Assembly (NCBI GenBank): GCA_022410635.1
Contig: JAJVDF010000018.1
Coordinates: forward strand, 591,495 to 655,494
From: Tretioscincus oriximinensis
Taxonomy: Eukaryota > Chordata > Lepidosauria > Squamata > Gymnophthalmidae
Reading direction: 5' to 3'
Length of the DNA stretch: 64,000 nt
Shown: piece by piece, positions 44,994 to 57,089 of the stretch
Layout: every line of letters starts with the position of its first letter
How positions within the stretch are numbered: position 1 is the stretch's first letter
Program-made: the position numbers and the translations under genes
The notes under the pieces: model-generated
Seen by the model: the letters and a program-made list of their open reading frames with translations, nothing else
What the model was told of the DNA's origin: nothing
The model's database searches: none

Positions 44994-47079
44994 AAAAAAT
45001 GTGAAATATTATATACTGCTGGCAAACTACACATGAACAATAAGAACATTCTAAAAAAAAAATAAACCCAACAATTCAGCATGCTTTTAAAACAAAGAAA
45101 GAAACAAAAAGCAAAATGATGTAATAAGGCAGGATGACTTGTATGAAATGAAATTTGACAATTAGTTTATCTTGTTTACCCATGGAACTGAGGACAGAAA
45201 GCATTGCAATACTGGTAAATCACTTTTAAGTTACTTTTAAGTCATAATTTACCAATAATCCTGAGCAGAGAGATTACCTACATTTGTCTGCTAAGAGAGT
45301 TAATGTCGTTGTGCATGCCTTGGCAGAAATCAAAGAAATAAGAAGAGGTTCAAGTTTTAGAATTTTACATTATTTGATTGCATCTGTTATCAAGTGCTNG
45401 ATTTCTTTCTCAATTCTATATGCATTTGACCTTGAGTGTACACAAAGGGTCTACGAGACCTGCTGGAATTATTAGATTTGTCCAAAGACTAATATTAGCA
45501 GGTCTAGATTTGCTTTCTCAGGTGTGCTCCAGTTGCACGCATTACAACATCTCAATGATGCATATCAGCCCTGTCTAGTTAAGAATGTGATGCAGTGAGA
45601 AAGGAGATGTCTTTGTCCAGCACCAACTTCATAGGGAAAGAAGAAGAATTTGAAAAGTTTATACATTTAAAAGTATATATATACCTTTATACATATAAGT
45701 AAATCTTTTAAAATTTACTGTTCCAAATAATTAATTATATTCCTTCAGGAAATATGTATGACACAAAGGCTGCATTCCCATTAGAACTTAAAATCCATTT
45801 TCCATTCCCCTTTATTCGTTCCACAATGAAAGTGAAGTAAGGGCTTAATTTTACCTGAGCATTCATTCTACCTTAGCATCCGTATTGTTGTGAGCTGAGA
45901 ATGCTCAATGACTCTCTTTCAATGTGCTGCAGTAGGTGGAAAAACCTGTTTTTTCAAAGCAGGGAGGGAAGCTACTGAGCCTGGAGCGAGTGCCAAAGAG
46001 CCCCCAGCCCCCGTTCTCTCACCCGCTTTTTGTTGTCTGATCTCCAATGGTCAGTGTGCAAGTGGCGTGAATTACAAAAAAGGAGCAGCGACAACGCAAT
46101 TTCACCAGGAACTGTGAAGCAGAAACATGTGGTGTGCATTTAGACGCTGCAGCACTTCCAAGCCCGTTTTTATGGTAACACAGTCGGAACAATGGGCTTT
46201 GGCTTCGCAGTCCTGCACGCATTAAGGGGCAATGCGTTTCTAGCCAAAGACATTTAAGCAAGATAAATATGTTATGGCACAGAAAATAAGATTAGTGCAG
46301 ATGGTAATCCTGAAGGTTGGAAAGATGAAACATTATTGGCATTTGTGCAAACGATATAATTATGCAAAGGAATTCTTGTTATTTCATTTTCTAAGAGATA
46401 GAAGAATGACTTACATAGACCTTAGGTTTGGAGGAAGATAATATAGCTTGCCATCAAAAGTGAGCTGGGGGGACAGTAATGAGAATACCAGTCAGTCTTT
46501 TGTTGGTCATGTAATAATTGATGAACACTGAACCTATTAGGGGGAGAGGTCGTTATGTGTGCTATATTTGTTTTACTGTATGTATGTAACCAAATGTATG
46601 TTTTTATTGTCACATATTAAAAAATCACATATCTTGATTTTTGGGGGGGTCATTTGTTCTTTCATAAAACTGTATAATTATATAAACACATATACATAAG
46701 TTCTTCCCTAAAAGATTATTTAAAATTTAGCCCCTTAGAGTAAAACCATTTGTGAAAGTTATTCTATATAGTAGTTTACACCAAGGTTATATCTAGGATA
46801 TTTAGAAATGGTTTGAGAAAGGAGTTTTGTTTTACCACTCTATTCTACTAAAGTATTTTCTCCTTAGTGATTCTTTGCTTTTGTATATAAGATACTGGGA
46901 GAAAAACAGACTGTATCATTATTATTGCAATCATTTAAAGAATTTGAAATATATGGTCTTTTTGCATTTGTTCTTATTCCAATTTGGGACCAGAGGTCTG
47001 TAGCCCCGCACCCCACCCTATTTACATAATCTTCCCACCCATCCCCATATATATATGTGCATTCTGTTGCATTGGGGAA
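44994..47079. other. No gene recognised; GC-richer island 45880-46260
   Basis: Mostly AT-rich. Around 45880-46260 the base composition shifts to GC-rich with several CpG sites and no repeat signature. Frames of 69 and 80 codons overlap there on opposite strands, with no domain. It may be a conserved non-coding element (see findings). Confidence 0.4.
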
Positions 47080-47250
47080 TTATTTATTTTATTTATTTAT
47101 GTTTTTATACCACCCTATACCCGAAGGTCTCAGGGTGGTTAACAATAAATCAAAAGTCACATGTTAAAAACAGCCACATCTAAAAATAGGGAAGAGACAG
47201 CAGTTTTCTCAGTCAAAGGCCAGACCAAGGCGTCACATCTGGAATGTTAA
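47080..47250 (-). mobile_element. L2-tailed element, second type
   Basis: Same architecture as 35459-35650: ATTT-rich start, 'CCTATACCCGAAGGTCTCAG', 'TTAACAATAAATCAAAAGTC', 'AAAACAGCCACATCTAAAAA' and 'GCAGTTTTCTCAGTCAAAGG'. Better preserved than its partner. No coding part. Confidence 0.7.
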
Positions 47251-47361
47251 TGTCAATCTCACTTTTGTCACTCCATTAACCATTTCTGTTTGCTGTCTTA
47301 CCTTTTTCTGTAAATTTTCTGGTTATTGATTATACGGTGTGATATCTGTATTGCTATAATT

Positions 47362-48065
47362 TAAGAACATAAGAACGTAAGAGGAGCCATGCTGAAATGG
47401 GCTGGAGCCCATCTAGTCCAGCATTCTGTCTCACCCAGAGGCCCACCAGTTGCACCAGGGCAGTCTGACTAGAAGAAGGCAAAATGTGTACTTGTTCTTG
47501 ATTCAGTGCAAATGGTATTTCAGAACTACTGCCTGTTGCTCCATCCCGGAGGCAGCACCAAATGATCCACCCTAGTAGCTATTTATACCATTGGTGTCCA
47601 TAAACTTGTATAATCCTGCCTTAAAGCTATCTAGGCTGCCAGCTAACACCACCTCTTCTTGAAGTAAATTCCAAAGGCTGATGACTCTCTGAGTGAAAAA
47701 ATATGTTCCTTTGCTTGTTCTCGCTCTTCTTCCCATCGTTTTCAAGGAATGCCCCCTATGTTGTATGATAGAGAAAATATCCATCCCATGCGAGATTTTA
47801 TACACTTCAATCAGATCACCCTTCAAACGCTGTCTTTCGAAGCTGAAGAGGTCCAGACATTGCAGCCTGACTTCATAAGGGAGGTGCTGCAGTCCTTTGA
47901 TCATTCTTGTTGCCCCTTTCTGCACCTTCTCTAGTTCCACAATATCTTTTTGAGATGTGGTGGCCAGAATTGTACACAGTATTCCAAATGTGGCCACTCT
48001 AATTATATTTTCATATGAGCTGCACAGTCCATTTTGTATTATCTTTCTAATACACCCCCATCAAA
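47362..48065 (-). pseudogene. L3-type CR1 LINE, C-terminal ORF2 and 3' end
   Basis: From the 3' tip 'AAGAACATAAGAACGTAAGA' (47364-47383) the minus strand extends through the 3' region into coding sequence. An open frame at 47572-47997 reads 'DIVELEKVQKGATRMIKGLQ', 'RLQCLDLFSFERQRLKGDLI', 'YFFTQRVISLWNLLQEEVVL' and 'AGSLDSFKAGLYKFMDTNGI', the L3 C-terminus. Upstream, 'RPHLEYCVQFW' is frame-shifted (one frame shows 'VATFGILCTILATTSQ' instead). The element fades out near 48065. Compared with 33200-33880 it is the same subfamily, moderately diverged. Confidence 0.88.
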
Positions 48066-49544
48066 ACAGTTTATACACCGTAATTATCTTATCCAGTTCA
48101 TCCCTTAATGTGATGGCATACCTGGGTTGGGAAGTTTTGGTGTGTTCTATGCCCAGGGGCTATTGGTTTATCCTTTGAGATTAGAATCCCAAACAAAACA
48201 CTCCAGATGAGGAATAAAGCAAAATAAACAGTTTTACTTAAAGAAAATAAATGAAGGATTACTCCACCCGGGGGCTAAGAAGAACCAAAATAAAACAGTA
48301 CTTTACAGAGGTTAATTTCTTGCTTGCAATCCTCTTTCTGGCTAAACTTTGGGGTTTTGTAGCATTCTAGTCTTTCAGGTGCAGCTTAAGGCCAGTCAGA
48401 AGCTCCAAGTGTCTCTTAGACTAGTTGGTAAATTCTCTACAGATTGCAGACTGTAAAGGTGTTGAAGTTCTNCAAACATTGAAAGTTTTTAATTGTGCTA
48501 AGGTTGCCTGTTTGAGCTGCAAAGGCCTAGAACACCAGATAAAATTACAAGGCTTTGTCTCTGGGTCTTTGATGTGAAAGAGAAACTGATTCAGCAAAGG
48601 AGGTCTTTTACAGAGGAGGTTGGAGCAAACCAACTATAGCTACTTTCAAAGGGGGATTCTGAACTCCTCCCTATAAACTAATACAGAGGATAAGCTATAC
48701 AATAGAACTGGGACAATCAAGACTTCACACTTAATGTACAAGTATTATATGATACATGTCTACAACTATATCCATAATCATCACTGATAGGCTAATTAGA
48801 TGGAGGATGATCCCATCTTCAGTGTTCAGTCATGTTCTGAGGAACTCATGTTCTGTTCTCATATCAGAAAGAAGACCTTGAGTCACCTTGTTCTCAGTCT
48901 TCTTGTGATTTACTATTGAAGTTAAAACAATGAATTATTTTTATGCTGCACTCAGTTTTGCTATGGCATGGCCTTTGTGCAATTCAGTTGCTTCCCACTT
49001 TAAAAAACATGTCTCCAGGTCAGGGTAGTCAATGACCTCTCAAGGTGACCTATTTTAATGAGCTCTGCCTTTTTTAAATTGATTTTTTCCTCACTAGGTC
49101 TAAGGTGCTGTACCAACGTTTTTCCTGATTTAGTCAAATTCTTCAGAACTGAAGGTGGATTAAAAGAATGTGTTGGAACAGCACCTAATAAAGTATATTA
49201 ACACATGGTTGAAGTGGCACAGAGAGAAGTGGGAAATTTCCTGCTTTTAGAAAATTAGTATGGCACCGTAAGTAAATGATATGTGTAAATGAATTCTTGG
49301 AGCACCTTTTTAAAGAAATGTCTTTGGCCCAGGGCTTGTCATCAGAATAACTAATCTCTTATTCTAACATATATCCCAGAACATGGTTCAAGATAGGAAG
49401 AGCCATTGTTTGGCCCTGGCATTCCGATTCCACCTTTGATTAACATTTTCTAGCCTGGAATGTATACAAGATGATAAGGGACAGGTTGGTATGTTAAAGA
49501 TATGGCTATCAAATAGTGTCAAAGCAACTTTTTAAAATTATTAT
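48066..49544. other. No gene recognised; possible LTR-like segment 48100-48420
   Basis: 48110-48250 contains 'GGCATACCTGGGTTGGGAAG' and 'AATCCCAAACAAAACACTCC', which has the look of an endogenous LTR-element end on the minus strand, but no inverted TG/CA ends, primer site or coding region could be shown. Remaining sequence is unassigned. Confidence 0.3.
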
Positions 49545-49793
49545 TATTTATTTGTACTTGTATCCCGCCCTATACCCGAAGATCTCAGGGTGACCAACCA
49601 TAGGGCGGTGGCACATAGCTTTTGTTGCTTTCTCCACAACAGACACCTTGTGGAGTAGGTGGGGATGAGAGAGTTCAAAGAACTGTAACTGGCCCAAGGT
49701 CACCCAGCTGGTTTTCATGGAGGAGTGGGGAATCGAACCGGGAGGCTACCACGTATGAGTCCAACACTCAGCCACTACACCAAACTGGCTCTC
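49545..49793 (-). mobile_element. SINE A, best preserved copy with L2 tail
   Basis: Complete on the minus strand. The tail (ATTT-like start, then 'CCGCCCTATACCCGAAGATC' at 49565-49584) is the L2 3' end. The body 'GGCCCAAGGTCACCCAGCTG' follows, box B is seen as plus-strand GGAATCGAACC (49729-49739), and the head 'AAACTGGCTCTC' is at 49782-49793. Box B is an exact match to the tRNA-type GGTTCGATTCC. The RNA polymerase III promoter therefore looks intact in sequence, though expression is unknown. Confidence 0.88.
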
Positions 49794-51468
49794 TTGTGTG
49801 TGACCACAGTTTTATGGTACTCAGAAGGATGATTTCGGTTGAAATGAAACTGGTGAAATTAGCTTATCAAAAGAGCAGGAAGTAGCAAACTGAGGCAGCA
49901 CTGTAGATGGATTTTTGCAGGCTCCACTGAAAAAAAGCTAGATTTTTTAAAAAATAATGCCCCATCTATAGAAGATTCTCTAAAATACATTGAACTTCTA
50001 AAGCCGTCCATACCTTGGGCATCATCCACAGCAGCTTATTGCCACCATTTTAACTTCTCTGTTGCAATGGGTGAAGAATAAGCAGGAAACCCTTGTATAT
50101 TCAGCAACCTTTTAGTGCCTTATTTATTAACTTTTTCTTACCACTCAAATCTAATTCCTATTTCTGGCATTTTCAAAATAACACTTTTCAGTAAGTATGA
50201 TTTAAAATATTAGTTCCCTCCCCCTTTATTCTCTGGCATTTAAAATGTATTTTGCTGCTTTTATGAAGTTTTGTAGAAAAAGTTTTAATACTGATTTTAT
50301 ATTTCATACTATTAGAATTTATTTTGCTTGAAAAAAGGTTTTCTTCTCTTTTCTAACACAGTTCCAAAATAGATATTAGTTTACTACCCAGTTTATTACT
50401 TTTTAATCCTAATCTTCAACTCAGATCTGCTACCCTGTAACTACCATATAGTGGTTCTACACTTTTTCTATGGAGGAAAGAATTATTTTTTATTCTGCAT
50501 GGCACTTGAGATATATAAATACTGATCTCATATCTCTTTGCAGGCTAAACATACCCAGCCTTCTCAGCTGTCCCCCGTAAAGGAGTTGTGATATTGTAAA
50601 GAGGTTTGAACTCCTGTACCATTAATAGCCGGACAGGAGGAGAACTTGCAACACGTATTCTGGACTCAGACTAACAAGGGTACTTCTAAATATTTTGATT
50701 CAAGATTAACATTGCCCCTTCTTTGAAACCCAGAACTTGCAACAGACACTGTTTGCAAGCTATGCATGCTAAAATTCTATTTTCTTGGCATTCTATCACC
50801 ATAAAGGCTTTGTTTTCAAGAACTTCTGGTAACATGTATTCTTCGCTGCGAAAGAAAACTTCAGAGAATACTTTGAGCTATAGAACATTAGTAATTCTGA
50901 GCAGGTCTCCCCCCAAAAACAGAGATACCGAATACAGATAGGCAGTGAAAGATAATAACAGACTGAGATAAACTAGGGATGTTTTAGCATCTTGCTGTCT
51001 GTCTGACTTGTTTTACTTTTAATTTTAAAAATATTAGTAAATATTAGATCCTTTTATTTTTAAGATTCTTGTTTCATGTCTTCATTCTTTGCCTCCTGCT
51101 GACTGAGGTCCATTCTTGGAATGGAAAACAGAAAAACAACCAGAATTCACTATTCCCTGCTGGAAGTAAAAACAGCCCCTTCAATGTGTTGTTTTTGTTA
51201 GCTATAAAAAAGAGTAGTGGAATTCTGATTAATTGTATTTAAAATAACCATGTCTGAGTCACAACCACGATACCTTCACAGTCTAACTTTCAGAAACTTA
51301 TTTCTGGGCTTATTGTTCCATATTTTCTGCCAACTTTGGGCATTTCCACAGTTAGCTTTGCTGTAACGTTTCAGCAAGACTGAATGAAATCCAGCTGGTG
51401 AAAGGAAACAACTGTACTGAAGCAAGCGGTCTGCATATGGATAATTGTTCTGGGACTGCTACTGTTTT
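49794..51468. other. No identifiable feature
   Basis: About 1.7 kb of AT-rich sequence. A 72-codon frame at 50723-50941 has no domain. No repeat recognised. Confidence 0.45.
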
Positions 51469-51672
51469 AGGTTGACCAGATAACCCATTTTGCGGGGTGG
51501 ACACTCGGTTTTGGGGTGCCTCCTGGTTTTTGCTGAGCTGAGGAATTTGTTTTTTTAAAAAAATTATTTTTCTGAAATTAGTTGTTTTTTTTNTCAACAA
51601 ACGCTGGGAGGCACCCCAAAACCGGGTTTTCAATACACACACCCTCCCCAAAGGGTTCATCTGATCAGCCTA
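51469..51672. mobile_element. Foldback (MITE-like) DNA transposon with 9-bp target duplication
   Basis: The left end 'AGGTTGACCAGATAACCC' and right end 'GGGTTCATCTGATCAGCCTA' are imperfect inverted repeats. Inner arms 'TTTTGGGGTGCCTCCTGG' (about 51510-51527) and 'GGGAGGCACCCCAAAACCGG' (about 51606-51625) continue the palindrome, so almost the whole 204 bp folds back around an A/T-rich centre holding one N. TACTGTTTT flanks it on both sides (51460-51468 and 51673-51681). No transposase is encoded, so it relied on one supplied elsewhere. An 8-9 bp duplication would suit hAT- or Mutator-type transposases; which one is not decidable here. The 11995-12527 element appears related. Confidence 0.75.
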
Positions 51673-52020
51673 TACTGTTTTGGTCCAAATGTTTATGTGA
51701 TCTTCAGTACCTACATCTGCTTTATCCTCTGACTCAAGACTGGAGAAGCTAGGGTGAGGAGTTTTGTAGCTTAAATATATGTGCAAAATTTTCATCAGGT
51801 ACAATATTGCAGTACCTGGTGAAAATTCCTCTTTTCCACATACATTAAAGTGTCAAAACTCTTTTCCTGTTTTTTTCTTTCTGGCAATCCTATGGCAGGG
51901 TCACATTTTAGTTCTACTGTTTGGTTTAAAGTGAAACTTTGTACACCCTTCTGTACTTAACCCTCGTATTTCAGTCAAGGCAATCGTTTTAGGCGCATTG
52001 TGCAGGCTATGCTTCATCCA
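51673..52020. other. No identifiable feature
   Basis: A short inverted pair 'CATCAGGTACAATATTGCAG' / 'TACCTGGTGAAAATTCC' near 51795-51830 is visible; otherwise nothing recognised. Confidence 0.4.
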
Positions 52021-52560
52021 ATGCAGATGGGAGTACAGTGGTGGATGTGGCCTTCCCTTAAATCAGGGAAACTAACAAAATCCTGATAAAATGCGTTCTG
52101 TACAAACACAGAAAACAAGAAAAAAACCCTAAAAGTAACAAACAAAGGTAAAATAATGAAAAGTGTTACAAGTTTTATATAAAGAATAGTTTATAAAAAG
52201 CCTAAATATCAGAAGCCAGATATATAACAATCCAATGGCTAAAATACTAGTACAACAAGGAAGCACCCAATATAAATGAGAATATAAGGGACTAGTAGCC
52301 CCAGGTAAAAGTCCATATGATTATAAAAAAGTTCAGTGTTTCTTGGAGAATCAAAGGCATGTTCCTCTGTAAGTACTGAAGATCAGAGATACCGAAACCA
52401 ATCTCAAGACGCGTTTCGACCTTACTCGGTCTTCTTTAGTGGCATATTGGTCATGCATCATTCTTACAATTCTCCAGAGTTAAAAAGGCTTCACACAGAT
52501 TCAACAGCTTCTCTTAGAATTAAATTCCAAACAATAGTATATCAGTCCATATTATGAAAG
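52020..52560 (-). mobile_element. Retroelement-like repeat carrying a hammerhead-like motif
   Basis: I recognise the short string GAAACGCGTC preceded by a hairpin as recurring in interspersed repeats of many vertebrates. Minimal hammerhead ribozymes in Penelope-like retroelements have a comparable layout. No reverse transcriptase or GIY-YIG endonuclease frame is visible here, so assignment is tentative. Both limits are approximate. Confidence 0.35.
52408..52441 (-). other. Hammerhead-core-like motif
   Basis: On the minus strand: CACTAAAGAA, stem GACC, loop GAGTAA, stem GGTC, then GAAACGCGTC. The hammerhead core is CUGANGA, helix II, GAAA. Here the core U-G is U-A (CTAAAGA), and one extra A lies before helix II. 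The plus-strand GACC is 52418-52421, GGTC 52428-52431, and TTTC (GAAA) 52414-52417. The copy is probably inactive if it ever was a ribozyme. Confidence 0.35.
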
Positions 52561-54729
52561 GATGTTCACTTCATGGACCAATTTAAAGATAAATGCATAA
52601 ACATTCTCTGTTCTTCTGCTGTTCTAGTCTTCACATGTATGCAGCCTCTGTGTATAAAACATCATCAGCTTTGCTGCAGATAATTTTTGTACGGAGGCAN
52701 TTTTGCACATTTGCTATTTGTGGTACATATTGGCCCTGTTGTTTCTGCCATAAGGACTCATCTGTGTCTCCCATGTTCCTCTTCTTAAGAGATACAAAGA
52801 ACAGATATATGGAAGCAGTGATCTTAGTCAAAAATGGTATTATCTCATTGAAAGCCAAAAGGACCATCTTGAAATGAGCAATACAATGACTATGAAAATT
52901 GTCCAGTTTATTGTTTGAATGCCATTACGAATTATGGTTCTCTTCATTCGAAAGTATACGTTAAACTTAACAGTTTGGATCCTGATTTTGGCTAGGATGG
53001 GAACCTCTTAATTGTTAATGACAAGGGAGACACACAAACAATTACTTTATTGGACTTTTGGCAGGAAGAATGGATCCTTCAGATTTTACTTGTGATTGTG
53101 CATTTCCTACCTTTTGTTCTTTTTTAATATGAATTCTCCCCTATGTTTCATTTGTTCCATTCTCAACCAATTCCCAAGGATTTCAAAATTCTGTATCTGA
53201 TATTGTGTAATAAAGAAGTAAACCATTTATGTGTGTGTGTGCTTTATTACGTATAGAATTTTCTTTTTGTTCCTATTTATCCTCATCGAGTTTGGGAATG
53301 GGTCAATGATAGACCACCTAACCAATTCAGCTGGAAATCATAAAATGGTTCATGACCTTCTGGAGCAAGCTTATTGCTTTCCTTACTGCCAGTTGAACTA
53401 TATAATCAGGAGGTCAAGCAGTGTGTCTCTGGGGACTTTCATCCGCTTGCTGCTCTGTTAGTGAAAAGTTTCCCAGTACTCCGTAGAAGGTTTTTCATCT
53501 TAGAAGCTGATATTCCATTTTTTTACTCCTTATTGATGGAGGGAAAGCATGAGAGAAAGGAGAAATGCAAGCGGCACTAGAAGTTCAATATTTTTGCCTA
53601 GAACCTATCCTTTTAGTAGTATAGAATCCACTGAAGAGATGGAAATAAAATGTTTTGTTCCAATTACTGGCAACTTGAGAGTATTCCTATGCCAGAAAAC
53701 AAATGAGTGTGCAGTGCAGCCGCATGACGGAGGCCAGTTGGGCCCTAATTAAGCAGACTTGTGGCATTGCGCAGGCAAAGCATAATTCATCCTTGTAGCT
53801 TCCCTTGTGCGTGCACAACCATTCTGAAACACAGCCCTCCGCATCCATGGGGGTTGTCATTCTGTGAAGTGGGCACCAGAGAACACTTCGTTGTACATCT
53901 GGAAAAAAAATGATCTTCCTTCGAACTCAAATATGTATGATCTGCAGTCTGCTAGAGCTCTGCCAGTGTTAAATGGCCCCTGTACATCTGTTTATTATGG
54001 CTGTTAATATCTGGTAACTTTTGTGTGCATTTGCTATTTTTTGAATTGTTTGCTATGCCTTTTTTGGTATCTGCAAGTAGCAAAATTTGAGAGTTTTTCC
54101 CACTGCCTTTTAAAGAGAAAAAATGTGTGAAATGTTTTCCATCATGATGCAATGTGTCTGGGTCCTTTTGCTCTTTGACTGGGAATAATCCAGGCAAGTA
54201 GCAGAAAAAGAGCATTCACATTGCTACTTCCTTCACTGGTCCCCAAACACTCCCAAAGCATTTCTAAACATACCTTAAACTTACTTACTCTTAAGCAGTC
54301 CCCAGTAATTCCTGTGTTTAGCAGAAGATGTGAATGCTGCATTCTACTTTTATACATTCTACTTGTCTCATGGAGGAGGCAGCAGCCAAGCTTGTAGAAT
54401 ACACAAAAAGGCTTAAATAAAAAACAGAATGGCCTAATTTTAGAAAAAAAATGACCAGACACACCTATCATTTTTTCCTATGGAAAGCATGATTAATTGG
54501 CCTAATTATCAGGTCACTTGCTAGAATATAGCCTTTGTACTTCTTGGTCTTGGCCAGACAGGAATGCTTCTGTCTGGGGAATCACAAAAGGCAGGAAACA
54601 GACTTCTCTATCAGTGGATGGGAATTTTTGAGATGCACCAAAGTAAGCACATTTAACCATAGTACAAAATTGGAAAGCCGTGATAAAGAGAATAGATAGA
54701 ACTGATTTAATAAACTATGGGACATATCA
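52561..54729. other. No gene recognised; GT run at 53226-53240
   Basis: A short TG/GT run at 53226-53240 is the only simple repeat. The part 53690-53850 is GC-richer and contains 'GGCCCTAATTAAGCAGACTT' and several CpG sites (see findings). Frames of 60-109 codons have no recognisable domains. Confidence 0.4.
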
Positions 54730-54960
54730 GTAGGCAACTATATTACCCATTTATATGATAACTTATTTGGAACTTGTAAATAACAATCTTTTGTTATGGG
54801 ATGAGGCCCACCAATGGGATAAATATATGGAAAGATTAAGTCAACAATACATCTTACCAACCAAATTTTGAATTTATGGAAATTCAGAAATAAATTTAGA
54901 ATACAATACTTTGACCAAATACGGGTGAAGGTAAATATTATTAAAGATTAGTGTATAGTT
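54730..54960 (+). mobile_element. Possible L1 ORF2 remnant
   Basis: One frame reads 'LTNQILNLWKFRNKFRIQYF' and 'DQIRVKVNIIKD' (about 54860-54950). This recalls the L1 ORF2 segment 'W..L+xK+xLxxxxFYxYLQIRH' that precedes the C-terminal WWEC block, but it is short, and several stops interrupt it. Treat as a hypothesis. Confidence 0.25.
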
Positions 54961-56700
54961 TTTGTAATGTATGGATTATATATATTTTATTTAAATTTTT
55001 AAAATGTTAGGCAATGTTGATTGTGAGAAATCCAGGATCTAAATGAAAAACAGAAACTTTTAAAATGTATTTTTTGAAATTTTATTTTGGTATACATTCT
55101 CAATATCTATGCAATTTTGACAGGAAAACCCCAAATCACAAAAATATTTGTGTAAATTTTGTACCACAGACTCAGCATGTTAATTCATAAAATATCAGTT
55201 CAGACTTTTTGACTGCACACACAAACAGATGGTAGAAAGACTAATCTTTGCTATTCTTGTTTACTTAACTAAAAGAATCAGAATTTAATCCTGTAGTGTT
55301 GACTTATGCTTGGCATGCACATGACAAAAACTCTTGGAAAATTTGCCTTCTGCCTACAATGCCAATAGAAGAACATGGAAGTCGACAATTTATCTTTTGC
55401 ACTATTGCTAATTCTATCAGATATAATTAAAATATCCACACTCTTAACTGAGAAAGAAAATAAAAATACAGTTTATAGCTCTTACATTTATGTCTAAAAA
55501 TAAACAACAACCCCCCTTAAAATCAATTGCTTGATTTTCACATTCAGTTTTAGAATAAAATATGTATATTAATTACAAAGAAAAACCCTTTTAAAAAAAA
55601 TCAAAGTGTGTTTGTAAAACTTTTTTTTCCTATAAAATCTCATCAGTATTCTTTTCAACTCTGTAACTCCTGGCAGTAAGAAATTTAAAACAAAAAAAAG
55701 ATTTTATTTCCAACATCTTCTGCTTAAAACTTATTATATTTTCTTTAACTTTAGTTAACAACTAACAACTGTGTGGATGTTGCTGTTCAGGGATGCACCA
55801 AATAAGAGAAGGGTATCATTAACAGTAATAACATCTGAGTAATCAGCAAAACAATAAATTAAAAATATTCATTTCAAAACTACTTTCTGAACTTCTCGGC
55901 TATCATGAATGAGAGAAACATAATATATAAGTATGTTTGGGTTTGGCACCAAGCAATTTCCCTGTCCCTCCTTTCTTTCCTTCCTTCATAGGAAATGTCA
56001 AAGTTTTAATTCAGTAGCATTACACTGATTATATTTCACCCAATCTGGAATCAAATATGTGATAGAATTAGTATGTCTATTACAATAATGTCTTGGAATT
56101 AAATTAGATGTATTGTCTGTATGGTTCTTTCTCCTTCAACAAAAAAAGTAATGGTCTACAGTTATCTTTATTTTCACTACAGCTTTAGTGAAAAGTAAAA
56201 GATTGAGTAGGAAGAGAAAAATAATTGCTTTCAGATTGCTTGGGGTTTGGCATGGCATAAGGCAGAAGAAGCCAGGCCTTGACAGCCCAAATAATGTTAT
56301 CCGTATGCTGAGAAGCAAATCTGAGCAACCCTAGGTATGCCAAGTCACTTCAGGATTGCTGAAAAATTCAGTCCTGAAAAATTGGACTAAATCAGGAAAA
56401 CTGTCTCCAACTCCCAGTTTAGTCCAGTTGTTCAAGACTGAAGAGCACTTCGTGCTTTGTTTGTGCTANGCACATTCTCCATGGATCAAAATGCCACAAT
56501 GGAATATTGATCGTTTGCTTCTTTCATAAAAGCACTCTTGAGATGGGTCCCAGATAGGTACAAGCAATATCAAAGTAACAAAATTAATGAGGAACTCCAA
56601 GGAGGAATCCATTTTTGGTACTGATGTAGCAGCACTATGGGGTCTCCAAAATAAGAAATGGTTTAATCAATGACAGTTGCAGGGGCCATCTTGAGGGTGT
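54961..56700. other. No identifiable feature
   Basis: Strongly AT-rich. Part of 56360-56450 ('AAAAATTGGACTAAATCAGG') loosely mirrors 49124-49156 in reverse. No gene recognised. Confidence 0.4.
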
Positions 56701-57089
56701 TCANAGACCTCCAAGAGAATACAGGGCATTATTATTTACCCATCTCCAGTGCCGACTATTGCTGCACACCGGCCACAGGTAATTAGGAATGTCAGGAACT
56801 GGCTCTGTGGTGGTTCAGTACCACTGAAGGCCCAAGTGACACAAATACCAAAACACTGGACAGCACATTGCTCTCTAGGAAGCAGCTGCCATATTGGGGG
56901 AGGTCCTTCAGCAGGAAGCAAGAAGAATAGCTTATTTCTACTTGTGCCAGTCAAGAAGCAATGTAGCTGAGCTACACCACACATGGATAGAGGAAAAAGA
57001 TGCCCACAAATTGCTGCTGCTACTGCTGCTATGCCCTTGGCTTCCAGAGGTGGGAAGCAAAATTTTTGTGCATGCCAGGGACAGCTGAG
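56701..57089. other. GC-balanced stretch with a 166-codon minus frame, unassigned
   Basis: The longest frame (56736-57236, minus) overlaps the L3 fragment at its start, and its residues show no known domain; low AT content alone explains the lack of stops. I see neither splice-bounded exons nor a repeat match. Confidence 0.3.

Noticed and set aside
49700..49793. tRNA gene on the minus strand
   Set aside because: Box A and box B are present, but the sequence continues into a SINE body and L2 tail, and no cloverleaf with acceptor stem is evident.
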